NCBI GenBank assembly: GCA_000818945.1
Contig: KN805380.1
Location: 693,133-757,132 of the forward strand
Direction: 5' to 3'
Length of the DNA: 64,000 nucleotides
Origin: Schizochytrium sp. CCTCC M209059
Taxonomy: Eukaryota > Sar > Bigyra > Thraustochytrida > Thraustochytriidae
Part shown: piece by piece, positions 19,701 to 27,063 of the stretch
How positions within the stretch are numbered: the stretch's first letter is position 1
Layout of the letters: every line of letters begins with the position of its first letter
Made by a program: the position numbers and the translations under genes
The notes under the pieces: model-generated
Database searches by the model: none
The model's input: only the letters and a program-made list of their open reading frames with translations
Told to the model about the DNA's origin: nothing

Positions 19701-21624
19701 CGCCGGAATGGAGGTTTCTCACGTTATGCAAGAGTCTCGCGCTTCAGACTCATGGCGCGAACTGAGTGTGCAGCACACCACGGCTGGCCGTGCGCAATGG
19801 ATTCAAATGGACTCATTTGTTCCGGAAAGTGAAATTCCCGTGGTGATGCACTTTGTTGAGTCCGAAGATGACGGGGAAACCGAAGTAGCTCTGTGCAAGT
19901 TTGGCTACAATGACCCTCGGAGCGCCGCGAAATCGTTCCGCGAAGCATGGGCCGTGCGGGACCGCGTCTTGGCTGGTGCGTCTTGGACGGAGGTAACTTG
20001 TGCAGGGCACAAGTTGCCGAAGCAATTTGGAAAGGTGCACTTGCGTCTAGCTCCCCTGACTGTTGCAGTGGAGGACGCACTGTTGAAGCGTCTGGCTTTG
20101 TCGCTAATGCCCATTGCTGCGACGCTTATTGCGCAGCAAAAGTTGTTGGCCTTGCGAAAGGGCAAACATACCAAGGCTAAAGCCAAGTCGGTCTGCCCTG
20201 CGCAGCTCGTCGATGTGGATGACCGCATGTTCATCGAGAATCTTGTGATTGGTGAATTAAGTGTGATTGCCACCGTGCGCACGACCACGCTGCCCATGTT
20301 TGTGGGGATTGATCGTACCCCGCTACGTTTTTCAGAGGTGTCTCTGGTCCGCGTATTTGAAGGGGCCAAGGCTCTGCGAAACGAGCTGGCTGCAAACTAC
20401 ATCGCGGACGCCTTGCTGGGATCTCCGGCCCTTTTAGGGTCGCTCGAGATTTTGGGAAATCCTGTGGGCTTTGCGAGATCTGTTGGCGCTGGTGTTTACG
20501 ACCTTGTCTTTCAGCCCTTGAAGGCAATTCGACACGGGTATGGGCCCGGTGGGATCTTGCGCGGTGTGGCGCGAGGCTGGAGCTCGCTTTTGATTCATCT
20601 GAGCGAGGGCGCGCTGATGAGTGTGTCAGGCTTTAGTAACAGCATTGCTCGCAACTTGGATCGCCTCTCGCTTGACGCAGCGTATGCAACGAGGCGCGAG
20701 CAGATGCGGCGCCGGCGAACCCACTCGTCTGGCGGGGCGCGGGCGCTCTCCATGCGTCTTGCTGTGGTCCTGCGGGAAGCGCTCAACGAACAAGAGGAAA
20801 GTACCGGATACTGGGCTGGTGGGAGGGACGCCGACGAGCAAGCAAGTTTCCGAGAGAGTCATGGCAATGGGCAAGGCAGTAGCAGCCAAGAACAGGTCAC
20901 CTTGCGGCACTTACGAGATTTTTCGGTTGGCCTTGGCGGTCCACGTGAATCGATGCGTTATGGTACGGCGAGAGGTCTTGCTCGCGGCGTAGTCGGTCTC
21001 GGCCAGGGCATGTTTGGTGCTGCTACGGGTATTGTGGTACAGCCCTTTGAAGTGGCCTCTCAGCAGGGGTGGGGAGTCGGCAGCGTCCTGCAAGGTGTTG
21101 GCCGCGGTCTCCTGGGCGCTGTGACTAAACCAATTGGAGGCGCTGCAGACCTGGTAGCACAAACCTCGGGCGGTATCATGCAGGATGTTGGCATTGGCGC
21201 GGCAGCAGGTCCTCCGATCATGCGTGAGCGGAGCATGCTCACGTCAGCGCCTCACCACGCGTTGCGCTTTGATTGGAAGCTCTTACCTCAGCATGAGCGA
21301 TATGTGCACCACGAGCGCGCGCAGCAGCAGTACGGATCTGCTCCGCACGTGCAGCGACGTCTTGTGCTCGTGGTCGTCACCACCGAGGCATTTCGTTTGT
21401 TTAGCGTCCTTGATGGTACGGATACTTTGCCGATTCTGGATCTTGCGTGGCCCCAGGTGGCTGCGCTCGATTCCTCGTTTCGAGATCCTTTGGTCCTGTC
21501 TGTGCGTGTTGAACCGGGGGCCGGGCGGGATCTTGTTTTAGTTTTTGCCTCGAAGCAGGATCGTAGATTGTTGGTCAAGGAAGCGGTAACTCTCCAGCGT
21601 CATGCGCGCGCGATATCCCGCTAA
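7744..21624 (+). CDS. VPS13: VPS13-family bridge-like lipid transfer protein, VPS13B-like (4626 aa)
   Basis: VPS13 proteins are long rods that carry bulk lipid between membranes at contact sites. Residues 1-120 are a chorein N-terminal domain (LLGPLKRYLTQTLSTSLSKY, DIILRDLELRLDVLQ). A region around residue 3470 has the feel of the VAB/SHR-binding part. Residues about 4220-4495 carry the C-terminal helices: GNPVGFARSVGAGVYDL, NSIARNLDRLSLD and GRGLLGAVTKPIGGAADL. The NLDRLSLD element and the TKPIGGAADL element match VPS13B/COH1 better than VPS13A, C or D from what I recall. A PH-like tail occupies about 4530-4626. Human VPS13B is about 4000 aa, so this copy is somewhat longer, with Ser-rich inserts near residues 290-400 and 520-560. 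The whole gene is a single open frame of 13.9 kb. The start at 7744 gives the expected chorein N-terminus. Confidence 0.95.
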   Translation: MLSDYLLGPLKRYLTQTLSTSLSKYISNINVDTLGVGGDIILRDLELRLDVLQESLKIPLAFEFSRGFIKELRIQIHWTKLMSQPIHVKVSTIEIILTARSELQFRRLQLAYQRHTSKSGADSSQDAKAAHAAAKTTAKSGKLANGTQSPGRKSGTNGAGPQSPARASSATAAGGGGATAANTMAGAGTDSSESGGWLHDAIRKIIANATVEINDLVLKYEHANVVLSTSFRSLRVSSADPSQGWKVAFQEPKGVNRSIFKAIDVRDLTINLDRTHGESSRRISLGGLVTPRSLRHRSTSGSSAEETLLGGGSPRRRARVTATELPILRRASISVRARVSTDPFASRYGAAGVNDGDDNEAFASRRQGHPEENGIRASSSASSLQPSSHTHGRSRSLEGSRFQLPRSSSEASSVAKLGASNAKSAAGTKDVDLPDTSVDPFKGAPCLLPILCEEDTSRWRARSSQDAEHPELDWTVISISDMHIRKLDLSVSNEQFIMLEELMVLPEDEDSVDDPDASAADPSGEKDDADTTSPASPSATSSSSSDSSDSPSSSGASSSPPSSLVSVDETQKQDVVREDIERDLEASAEQAVEEEGAVGVAVERTAAESQESGWGSWAWGVLVGDVEQELDDVEVEMLYDAAETAKRREAARMQAARLARERKRLLVVAGTRVDSISFTFLVHKETRDDNTKHTVQGNANLNQTSTTSALLGDDSALTIDEEGGDREDGGEFVSVPVANVGMVKVRLDRTQQGSALPQRRQKVAGTRLDELLRFAVQGITLEVRKVDDLIEDHTKAFVDIYADVDLVRICRLEAATSVSHDVALWGESTEFTSNTNSAILDAMPHPWFCWSFFNSANGMATYPEHCEKECCVGSSLYRRSDKALRFHCHAPTGQLNPPTSSGNPTVDVDTPALSPATAPIYVDAAVGPVSCRLDLLSVVGIYEFFGLSAASPDELGTRSGLPELRKGTAGAALKELAAEYSSSTRPQQLQRVSRPVEVLASFPKIVGELSTVPPGATREEAHSCLGVLVRDTVLRFGADLHRAERGIFAVSKGAPTPPVSLFPPHVFDQLTHRATEVSRTDRKTTAAQASLGHVTVFLAERPSRLEHKPQKIHQHIHKKQGFDGVSGPESKGGSSYNAVLAQFVQARALLTLVAPVDRNETGRKARVRMDLARFLAQANLMHVCQAVEVVGAVLRPISSAAAAPVDPLFLQKEAPLLPGVALNLDTLRADVSVDGLAKGLASAAFSLGGASLQCQGTTVLSIRTPKGKAAVALSGHVFGEGHPVTASLQRIKAASRFLSKSVVARFHAEQRTVEARLGFGATLGVTHLDAIGGHGLLVWIWQARSRIADILKVYVGQDRNRAAEEANVPKFPFPDDRAAPVDSGEIAVYNDIRVRPRRSSSLLPWVQGTRVFVHIDAREGEAYITSKVMMKVPAISLVQNGREHNDFRWKAGPLALCVRGHRGGLRRVLRDAHFHGSCSCALGEAVELRLSIICDQLQMDLDPERLLVLSAVLDSPLFKRGAHLLQKTTEADSPFSNTRDNGTQGVSSALTRTSIAVAAKHPDEMDWPLIVLNIQGDLAGVHLNLFPHARMGGGQAHVGTPYQVAENVEFVMEHLHFSLRQDTSSLAVRVTVRDLCAFERLRSSSRPPSDESTSADDATGLCSMPATAIGAIVAFLPAHDIVSLATAFGVPLSSTQTSRATQTMTDMLSLQPQNEDDTFFEALDLSVPIACSPSIDEVPTNKPTLLSCAVIKPTNGRLLVEGGLLPLDFVLRPGLIAAFLLLASHVRVVAKEKRNRVPPKQAKTAHGVEESRGKPKWPQVQLQLGRLRAFIPLGTSFSPASHPSHALVIECATVRASQTQDGVGASCTLGPLSASTCTVEINAPSQDDVNEENSLRAGALDSFYRFAYHRDVAVKGSPVMLPFSVRMMIGPSGHLEFACDEVKIQVSVNQIRQVQTLLGEVATLTNKAHLAFLLNDSLSVREAIFLNVLLQEEFDRAVLPSAKEKPTEEATASEDQVMTRDPLVSISAIVPGVEVQLLDDETAEVARVWVSEMRLSSSKDTMFEIMDWGLDAGGRQSVVAPPKGSSPSLSASMPQGVSSCVVELPRGLLISADAGLVQAVTRHFPLEPFAAQSDETIKASIKFHTFVKARKLLATAQTDDIPREEVDAGAHVRMTLKFVLASFDARLHLTESSSSPGIRLTADQVFFQQALRQTRGEFEVVVIRTSLTARTTSERTMVMIEPTDLRFVGSKVLSHSARMSLGIETVAAETFISLESLATLMAVAEAYTPKTKGPAAAATAYVRTRYPSASSTASIALSIASSMQDNLYFSKLPTPRTNDFASLKRIYEMDNNIEYVHPAPGQIVLGALGMPGSLAGPEQMWSAANPVEATQGLQAGGQWKRSFAPLSTSSMSDWVTLRWQYFEPRKLERIRLLNAPPIPRGVADAAIHPTGVEASVVECQLAYWDAIQGCYVVVAHFNVPLEEEALASPWRRPGVEDFVDAFSNLVDMSMVDDATRNDPAEDSDREGGFLGARKKLHASTFPLQVRRSAAAKSWILRWHAAETVDRESLPVDDRLAVCSALVRSLCVESACSDAFWYPMEVHISARRLGLAVLRQADLNSRKEEMLFVLRARNFGVHLQQRPKERERVRVSADLDVHVQDFGHLALLHFARVHNLAVVHEKSASSRGESVWIDCRHWRWNISKQTLPAVHFAVQSFAHDMEKLLFRRDEIAKEANVQMGSGPPTSGRTTPADSQEQTHGDAGGEDKDNNKNDDDDASLQYRIVNSTGRTVWFGQYGTAEVIRVDAEKTRSYSWRVTSTHLMPHAKDHTLVRYGRKESEFASLDASLRAQIERAAEFIPLMRFALSSDRSDDEPGTWTRPTSIDNIGVHLRSLVFGGVNKNAKSVFFGNEPQSRLWVSAQRGENGLQTIVRLLPSHFVVSRVPEPLQIRFASSTREVPACDAKVLRETFARAKGHDDGDDDGMDSPIHGVQVERLQRMSSSSSVASVGPGHSDSSSGPGGQKSHGTRVSKGRNSTEPLKWGGDHSPVGYIDEKEFDFSFAGAGTLPLMCPDVNLLASMDDATQEKADREMSIQIGRQIDWSAPISLLKVDGRSAPQLVEVPGPLGVSSMWLWVHVRRAHIRSPQGGRLRSWVMVEIWPTAYLCNDAPWPLLCKMRPQTRLELLQYAMVKHEKDFSKGYWPLVKSEHQHSNTENSTLGQATPSDEGRGEIRVQTVEPNTIAALFLHPTRSQALILSSAAGEGSRGEASDSLSGSPALRIHEPLFANCITAFGASMYATGTRLRMVLAHHEAHLRGGRITMQASAVSGFASLFIRASAPMCLRNESRNKLHFRCGDEVVSVDQGASVPVAWWPKSSLGSIEGDDFQMMELCLGRECIGQDEETIAWSSPLPLGDDDQHIVAIPVLESVKDAEHAAWVSQYWCDMSREEDGRLIVTTRDRILVHNRMKGPPVRLRVESPFSEALDFVEIAESEAWSPMSYFCDVSAGTLPGLANKEKEKDGVHTESVSRSDGSDTARPASERRSSGFSTWILNRSQRSASASSVSSLLGLGSGVGASQSGSNANSEAGDSPEQKLLSTVLRLNTTAAPGVWTEPIPVSSLDIAQGWKQLVQLHVGPTHVETITCICNEVDGVVHVVLQRETQPECIVMNKSADFLSVGLGNASQKHKWTSGQARGSCWGLYLAPKHSATVNWLALSQRVRRPLFEVMRPNVDDSTSEYAGREMGPAAETILSSAAASPQARGRMSPIVMDGPAAQEESLGGDDDPAKLAMQLHVSLARQRLVRDEYLCVIEEDDPAWLRKPSEVFEGQQRKDRLLLFQRHKFTNTGLGSWDGVVREIDTGTALEMDDKTQTGKAVPPGKVETRFLQRETGTRILPLERYRVVMSRPHAWWEISVHDVKSAPALDLEAGAKDAGSLGEIETTDGTDVQSSSFDDAGSSSYVKTKSLQVLATVSDLEVCLFDQSLETVHLRVAGMEVSHVMQESRASDSWRELSVQHTTAGRAQWIQMDSFVPESEIPVVMHFVESEDDGETEVALCKFGYNDPRSAAKSFREAWAVRDRVLAGASWTEVTCAGHKLPKQFGKVHLRLAPLTVAVEDALLKRLALSLMPIAATLIAQQKLLALRKGKHTKAKAKSVCPAQLVDVDDRMFIENLVIGELSVIATVRTTTLPMFVGIDRTPLRFSEVSLVRVFEGAKALRNELAANYIADALLGSPALLGSLEILGNPVGFARSVGAGVYDLVFQPLKAIRHGYGPGGILRGVARGWSSLLIHLSEGALMSVSGFSNSIARNLDRLSLDAAYATRREQMRRRRTHSSGGARALSMRLAVVLREALNEQEESTGYWAGGRDADEQASFRESHGNGQGSSSQEQVTLRHLRDFSVGLGGPRESMRYGTARGLARGVVGLGQGMFGAATGIVVQPFEVASQQGWGVGSVLQGVGRGLLGAVTKPIGGAADLVAQTSGGIMQDVGIGAAAGPPIMRERSMLTSAPHHALRFDWKLLPQHERYVHHERAQQQYGSAPHVQRRLVLVVVTTEAFRLFSVLDGTDTLPILDLAWPQVAALDSSFRDPLVLSVRVEPGAGRDLVLVFASKQDRRLLVKEAVTLQRHARAISR

Positions 21625-21705
21625 CGTTGATTGCGTGAGGGCCTGCAAACATAACTCATCATAAGCCTGCGTTTCGAGGCGTTTTTCTTTGCTTTTCTTT
21701 TGGGG

Positions 21706-21748
<43 letters not shown>

Positions 21749-21908
21749 CGCGTGTGGTTCGTAGTCGTTTGTTGTATACTCTGAAGTCCGCGGACTGGAA
21801 TTGGAAAGCAGGCACAGCAGCTGTGAAGAATTGGAGAATTGGGTGATTTACAAGTTGCGATCTTTCTCATCGAGACTACCGAGTGTCTCGACCTTGAACC
21901 GATAAGCC
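21625..21908. repeat. Convergent 3' region with TG/CG dinucleotide tract
   Basis: Between the VPS13 stop and the end of the sterol reductase frame lies a (TG)15 run followed by (CG)6, at 21711-21752. Alternating purine-pyrimidine DNA of this kind can adopt Z-DNA. No gene is seen here. Confidence 0.7.
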
Positions 21909-23776
21909 CTATACCTCACAAACCTGCATTTTTTTAAAAAGCGTTATTATTCCAGGAAAGGAAGTTTGGTGATGGGGTGGGTGGCCAGGGAAGAAAGGTT
22001 GGACGCAAGCTTTTTTTAGGGAAACACGATTGCCTGCAGGTTTGATGACGACGTGTTGAGTGTCCTGCGTGCCCGTCCTCTTTTGTGTGAATATTCTCTT
22101 GGGAGAAATCTGGACGAGACGATGGAGTGACGCACGATAATTTTTTGGTTCTGGTGTTTTTTTTTTGGCCCTGTTTACCTTCTCGTAGACCTGAGGAAAG
22201 AAGTCGTTGGGGTCAACCTTTTGCTTCATCTTGTCGTAGTGTGCATGGTTGAACATCTCCCTGAACTCATCGCGGCTCAGGTAGCTGGTGGCGTAGAGCA
22301 TCTGGCTACCATTGGCTTCGGTGACATACTTTTCGACAGCGCGAGAGGACTTGATAACATCAAAAGGCTTCTTTTCGAGGCAGGGGCGCGGGACACCGTA
22401 GGCGCCTAGATCGACATACATCTCGTAGCCGTCCTTGTTGGGCTTGTTGGGCTTGCGAAGAAAGTGGCGGTGTTCCGGGGTGGCGTCGCTGTAGTCGTGT
22501 TGGGCTTGCGAAGAAAGTGGCGGTGTTCCGTGGTGGCGTCGCTGTAGTCGTACTGGCGGTAGGGGCAAATCCAGAGGGGGTAAATTTGGTAGTGCTTGTC
22601 AAAGACATCGAGCGCCTCGGAGGTCTTTGAGATGGGCACGAGCATGTCCTGGACGATATGCTGCTCCTCGTAGGTCTTGCGAATGGCCTCCGTCTGCGTG
22701 AGTTTAAGCAGGGCGACTGAAGGTGTGAACCATCCGAGGAGGGCGCGGTAGAGCGGATGGTTGCCAAAGGGGATGATCTGCTCGAGCTCCCAAAAGATGG
22801 CCGAGGTCCAGCGGTGAAAGAACTGGCGAATGGGGATGTACTCGACGTGGGGCTTTTCGGGCGAAGAGATCTCGAGCATCTTCTCGACGTGCTTGAAGTA
22901 CCAGGGTTTGTACCAGCGGCCGATCTTGTTGATCTTGTCCTTTTCGACGGCATCTTCGTCGACCATATCGGAAGTCATGACTACCATTGTTTCGGTGGAG
23001 TAGGCGATGCACTCGACAAAGTCGGGCGGGATGTCCATGCAGGAGGCCTTGGTGAAGAGCTCGAGGCCCTGCTTTTTGTTGTGGCAGCCGCGGTACTCGA
23101 TGCGGATAAAGGGCTTGCAGGGGATGACCTTGATCTTGCAGGAAACGAGGAAGCCGAGCGTGCCGTACGACCAGGGGAGCGCGTCAAAGAGTTCGCGGTT
23201 CTGGGTCTTGCTGCAAGTGACGACCTCGCCGGAGGCGAGGATGACCTCGGCCTCGATGACAAACTCGTCAAAGAGGCCAAACTTGTGCGAGCTGGCCTCG
23301 ATGCCGGTGCCCATGAAGAGACCACCGACGGTGAGGTCGTCCATTTCGGGGAGCACCGGGATGGTGTAGCCGCGGGGGATGAGGTAGTGGCTGAGCTGGC
23401 CCATGTTGACCATGGGCTCGACGTGGACATAGCTTTCGGTTTCGTTAAGCTCGAGGATGTCGTACATGTTAATGGAGATGTTGGTGGCCACCTTTTTGTA
23501 CGGCCGCAGACTAAGCGAGATGGAGAGCCATCCCCCGCGCGCGGTGCACAGCTTGGTGCCGGGCGGGGCATTGGCCGTGGCGTCACGGACCTGAGCGGAG
23601 GCTTCTTGCACGCGCTGTTTGTGCAGCTCTGGCGCGGAGTACAGCGCCATGATGAGCCACGAGCGCAGCGCGAACATGATGTCCCAGACCACGCTCACGG
23701 GCATCAGGAAGACTGTCACGAAGATGCCCCGCTGCTCCGTCATGAAGTTCACCGCCATGTCATAGAAGAAGCCCAT
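21909..23776 (-). CDS. DHCR24: Delta(24)-sterol reductase (DHCR24/DWF1), reading frame broken by a 53-bp tandem duplication
   Basis: The enzyme reduces the C24 double bond of the sterol side chain with FAD. The N-terminal frame (start 23776, running on to 22406) has a membrane-associated N-terminus (residues about 17-46), FAD-binding motifs GGWLSISLSLRPYKK and PEMDDLTVGGLFMGTGIEA (143-161), and the later family blocks YKPWYFKHVEKML, IFWELEQIIPFGNHPLYR and VQDMLVPISK. The conserved C-terminus (YEMYVDLGAYGVPRP, MLYATSYLSRDEFREMFNH, FFPQVYEKV) lies in another frame, ending at 21909. The switch falls exactly in a 53-bp direct duplication (22445-22550); one copy would restore the frame. About 90 residues beyond VYEKV have no counterpart in the human enzyme. 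A GTAAAC donor-like word at 22178 could mean an unseen terminal intron. This could be an assembly or allele-merging error, or a real null allele. Confidence 0.88.
22445..22550. repeat. 53-bp tandem direct duplication inside the sterol reductase gene
   Basis: Copies are 22445-22497 and 22498-22550 and differ at one base (G versus T in the GTTCCG-GTGG segment). Because 53 is not a multiple of three, the second copy shifts the frame. The flanks share a short AGCCCAACA repeat on the coding strand, a likely slip site. Confidence 0.95.
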
Positions 23777-23849
23777 CTTGCTCGCTTGCTCGCTGGCCTG
23801 CCTGCCTGCCTGCTTGCCTGCTTGCTTGCTTGCTTACTTGCTTGCTTGG
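23777..23849 (-). repeat. CAAG-type tetranucleotide repeat next to the DHCR24 start codon
   Basis: An imperfect CTTG/CCTG array on the plus strand abuts the minus-strand ATG, so the leader of DHCR24 would read as CAAG repeats. Confidence 0.85.
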
Positions 23850-25617
23850 TCCTCCTGCTGGCTCCACTTCCTCGGCCTCGCTGCTCGCACGAGCCTTCCC
23901 GTCTCCTCGCCGCGGCTCGCTCTCGCCCTGCCTGGCCTCGCGGCGCGCTTGTGCCCGCCCGCGACTCGGCGTCGGCGTCGATCTCCGTTCTGCTCTGCCC
24001 TGCCCGCCGCGCCCTGCTCTGCCCCGCTCTGCCCCGCTCTGCTGCGTCGCCGCCGCGTCCGTGCGTGGGCCGCCTGCCTGCCTGCCCGCCTGGCATCCTC
24101 CTCCTCCTGCTCCCGCTGCCGCGCCTTCCTCCGCGCGCACGCGTGCTTGGCACGCACGGCGGCCTCCCTGCCCGGAGTGCGCAATCAGATTGCCGGCCAT
24201 GTGCACCGTTCTCTGTGTCACCCTCCCTGGCACAGTCAGACAGACAGACAGACACACACAGACAAACAGACACACACACACAGAGACAAACAGACACACA
24301 CACAGACAGTCAGACAGACAGAGAGACAGACGAGGATGGGGTCATTAGAATGGAATGGAAGCGCGGGCACGGCACGGAAAGATTGGAATGGCGAGGAATG
24401 AAATCGGCCCCCGCCTCGCAGAGCTCGGCTTCCTTGTGCCCTGACAGCCAGACCCCGGCCACCTCGCGAGGAAAAGGGAGGAGCGCCAGGAAAGCCTCGC
24501 GTCGTTCAAGGCGCGCGCGCGCACGAATGCGGACTTGGGATGTATGTATGTATGGAGGAGGAGAGGAGGCCAGCGGGCAGCCACAAGGCCAGGCGCGGTG
24601 GTTACGTCGCCTTCCCGAGCTTGCCAACCTCGCCGCGGCGCCTCGTACCTCGTGGTCCCTCCGCAGCGCCTCCTCGCAGCCGCTGTCACCCACGCACGTC
24701 CGTCGGAGCGCAGCCTTCCGCCCCGTCCCAGCCTGCGTCCGCGTCGCCGCCCAGGCCTCGTCTCGTGTCGTCTTCGAGTCGTCTCGTCTCGTCCGGCTCG
24801 TCCGGCTCGAGCGTCGCCATCATCATGATCGCGCGCGTGCCGCTCTCCTCCTCTCGCTATACTGTTAGTAGTTAGTTGGAGGCCTAACTGTAGTACGTAT
24901 TGAGCTGGGGCCTCCTTTCATTGCTGCGCTGTTTGCTGGACTGTCTGCGTCGGATTGCTCGACTGGCTGCCTGGCTGCCTGGCTGACTGTGTGGACTGGC
25001 CGGCGGTCCCGTGTCGCTGCGCGGAGGAAGTCCCGCGCGCCCGCGGAGGAGAGGACATGGCCTCATGGAGGAGAGGACATGGCCTGATGCCGACGCCGCC
25101 GCCATCATTCGCGCAAGTTCCTGCCTCCAGGAATCGTTTCCTTTTTTTCTTTTTTTCTTTTTTCTTTTTTCCCCCTTTTTTTCTCTTTTCAAAGACCGTC
25201 TTGTCTTGTCGACAGCCCTGAAAATCTGCACTTGCGTTTTGCAGACCGCGGCGAGGACGCCTAGCGCTGGAGAGCGCGAGTCTGGTCTTTTCGAGGCACG
25301 ACACTTCGTAGACGAAAAGTTATCGCGTGCGCGTGCCCTTGCCGCGTGGGGTGGTGGTAAAATAATAATGAGAGGCCTATTGATCGAAACGAGAAAAGAC
25401 TCCTTCCGAGTCTATTTAGTACTACTCCATTCTATAGAAAAGATGAGCTGTTGAAGCGTGGCTTGCAAATCCAACCGAAACAGCGACAATTTCGCTGTCT
25501 TTGATACTTTTCGCTTCCATCTTGATGATTTTTGCGTGCGGGGCACGAGTGTGTCTCGTGCAGTTGAGCGCTCGAGCTTCGCTTGGTAGTACCACGACTG
25601 AATATTCTCAGCAGCTC

Positions 25618-25649
25618 GCTTGCTCTTGCTTGCTTACTTGCTAAGGCAG

Positions 25650-25682
<33 letters not shown>
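25618..25682. repeat. CTTG tetranucleotide repeat
   Basis: Imperfect then perfect CTTG units lie about 230-300 bp upstream of the RNase T2 start. Here the CAAG strand is antisense to RNase T2. Confidence 0.85.
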
Positions 25683-25683
<1 letters not shown>

Positions 25684-25913
25684 ATTAAACCCGTTGTGGG
25701 TGGGTGGAATGCAGAGGATATGATAGATACGCAACGACGAACGAAGCGCGCGCGAGGAGGGAAGGAGACAGCCAGCTGCAGGCAGCGCGAAGGGTAGGCA
25801 GACAAACGGGCACACTCACGCGGGCACGCACGCACGCACGCACACGCACGCTTGTTTGCGATTCGGTGTAGTACGAAGAAAAAACTAAAGATACACGCCG
25901 AGGACAGAGGAAG

Positions 25914-26645
25914 ATGGCCAGATACGCGCACCTTGCGGCGCTCGTCCTGCTTGCGCTCGCGCAGGTGAAGACAGCGCAGGCCGGGTGCGACTCGCGCGGA
26001 GACGGCTCATTCGACTTTTTCATGATGGCCATCCAGTGGCCGCCCGAATTCGAGGTCCCAAGAGGCTGGTTCTCTTTGCATGGTCTGTGGCCTTCGCGCT
26101 TCGGCACGCAGACAGCGAACACGTACCCGTGCGAGTGCTCGTCTGAGGCTTTTGACAAGGACTCTCTTAGCGATGACGTGCAAATGGAAATGCGCAAGTT
26201 TTGGGGTACGCTCATTGGGCACAGCTCGAATGAGCACTTTTGGTCGCACGAGTGGTCCAAACATGGAACGTGCTCGGCCATGTCGCAACCCACGTACTTT
26301 AACAGCACCCTCGATGCGCGTGCAAGATATAATCCTCTACGCGCCTTTGAGGCAGCCGGGATCAAACCCTCTAATACGGACTCCTTTGACGCAGAGACGC
26401 TTGAGGCGGCATTTCAGGCCACCTACGGCGTCAAGCCGATGCTCGGGTGTCGCAATCGCAGTGGCCGCCAGCTCTTATCCGAGATGGGCCTTTGTCTTGA
26501 CAAATCGCTCGCAATCAGCGAGTGTCATTCCTCTGTGACGCGCATCCACGACGAGGTCAACAACTGCCATACGAGTCGACCCATCTGGTTTCTGCCCCCT
26601 TATTCTGTCCGCGATTCAGCTCCGATTGCTCAAGAAGAAGCCTAA
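25914..26645 (+). CDS. RNASET2: Secreted RNase T2 family ribonuclease
   Basis: RNase T2 enzymes cut single-stranded RNA through a 2',3'-cyclic phosphate, usually in the secretory or vacuolar space or outside the cell. Residues 1-23 form a signal peptide with a likely cut after AQA. Both active-site blocks are intact: CAS I FSLHGLWP at 53-60 (His56) and CAS II HEWSKHGTC at 112-120 (His112, Glu113, Lys116, His117). At 243 aa it has the family's normal length, and it has the usual scattering of cysteines for disulfides plus an NST glycosylation site. The start gives the signal peptide directly. It converges with the RPIA gene. A nutritional or phosphate-scavenging role is plausible but not shown by the sequence. 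Confidence 0.95.
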   Translation: MARYAHLAALVLLALAQVKTAQAGCDSRGDGSFDFFMMAIQWPPEFEVPRGWFSLHGLWPSRFGTQTANTYPCECSSEAFDKDSLSDDVQMEMRKFWGTLIGHSSNEHFWSHEWSKHGTCSAMSQPTYFNSTLDARARYNPLRAFEAAGIKPSNTDSFDAETLEAAFQATYGVKPMLGCRNRSGRQLLSEMGLCLDKSLAISECHSSVTRIHDEVNNCHTSRPIWFLPPYSVRDSAPIAQEEA

Positions 26646-27063
26646 CGTAAGGAGTGGGTTGCAGAAAAGAATGTCGCGGAAAAGGAAGACGTGCGCTTTT
26701 TTGCTCCGCGGGCTGTTTCCATGAATGCCTTTGAAACTGCGTTTCAAGGGGGGGGCGGCTTACTAAAACTCGTTGCAGTCGCGCGCGCGTCAAGGATAAG
26801 ATAAGAAAAGGAATGTATGGTAACAAGAGATGGCCCAACTTTTTCAGCCTGCCTGCCTATACCTTCCTATCTGACAGTCAGTCTGTCTGCCCGTTTGTCA
26901 GTAAAGTCAGTGAGTCCCTAAGAAGAAAAGCGTCTTGCAGATACCTAGTTCGGACGTGTTGTCACGCGCCGAAAAGAAAAATCCCGGTCTCGTTGTCGTT
27001 TTTGTCAATGTGAAATAAACAAATCAATTTTTTGGCCTTGTACTACGCAATAAAAGTCCAAAT
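26646..27063. other. Convergent 3' region between RNase T2 and RPIA
   Basis: No gene is seen. AATAAA words at 27012-27017 and near 27050 are possible polyadenylation signals for the plus-strand gene. Confidence 0.5.

Larger units (their letters stand above)
23777..25913. other. Divergent intergenic region upstream of DHCR24 and RNase T2
   Basis: About 2.1 kb hold several tandem repeats and no coding sequence I can support. Immediately upstream of the DHCR24 start is CTTG/CCTG repeat DNA (23777-23849), which reads CAAG on the DHCR24 sense strand. Further on are a CAGA/CACA tract (24233-24330), a pyrimidine run (25136-25190), another CTTG block (25618-25682) and CACG repeats (25821-25851). AGGCCTA words occur at 24880 and 25373. 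Long open frames across this region on either strand look like GC-bias shadows. Confidence 0.6.

Noticed and set aside
22757..24868. 703-codon plus-strand open frame opposite DHCR24
   Set aside because: It is antisense to a gene with clear homology and then runs through repeats; its translation shows no homology. GC-biased codons leave few stops on the opposite strand.
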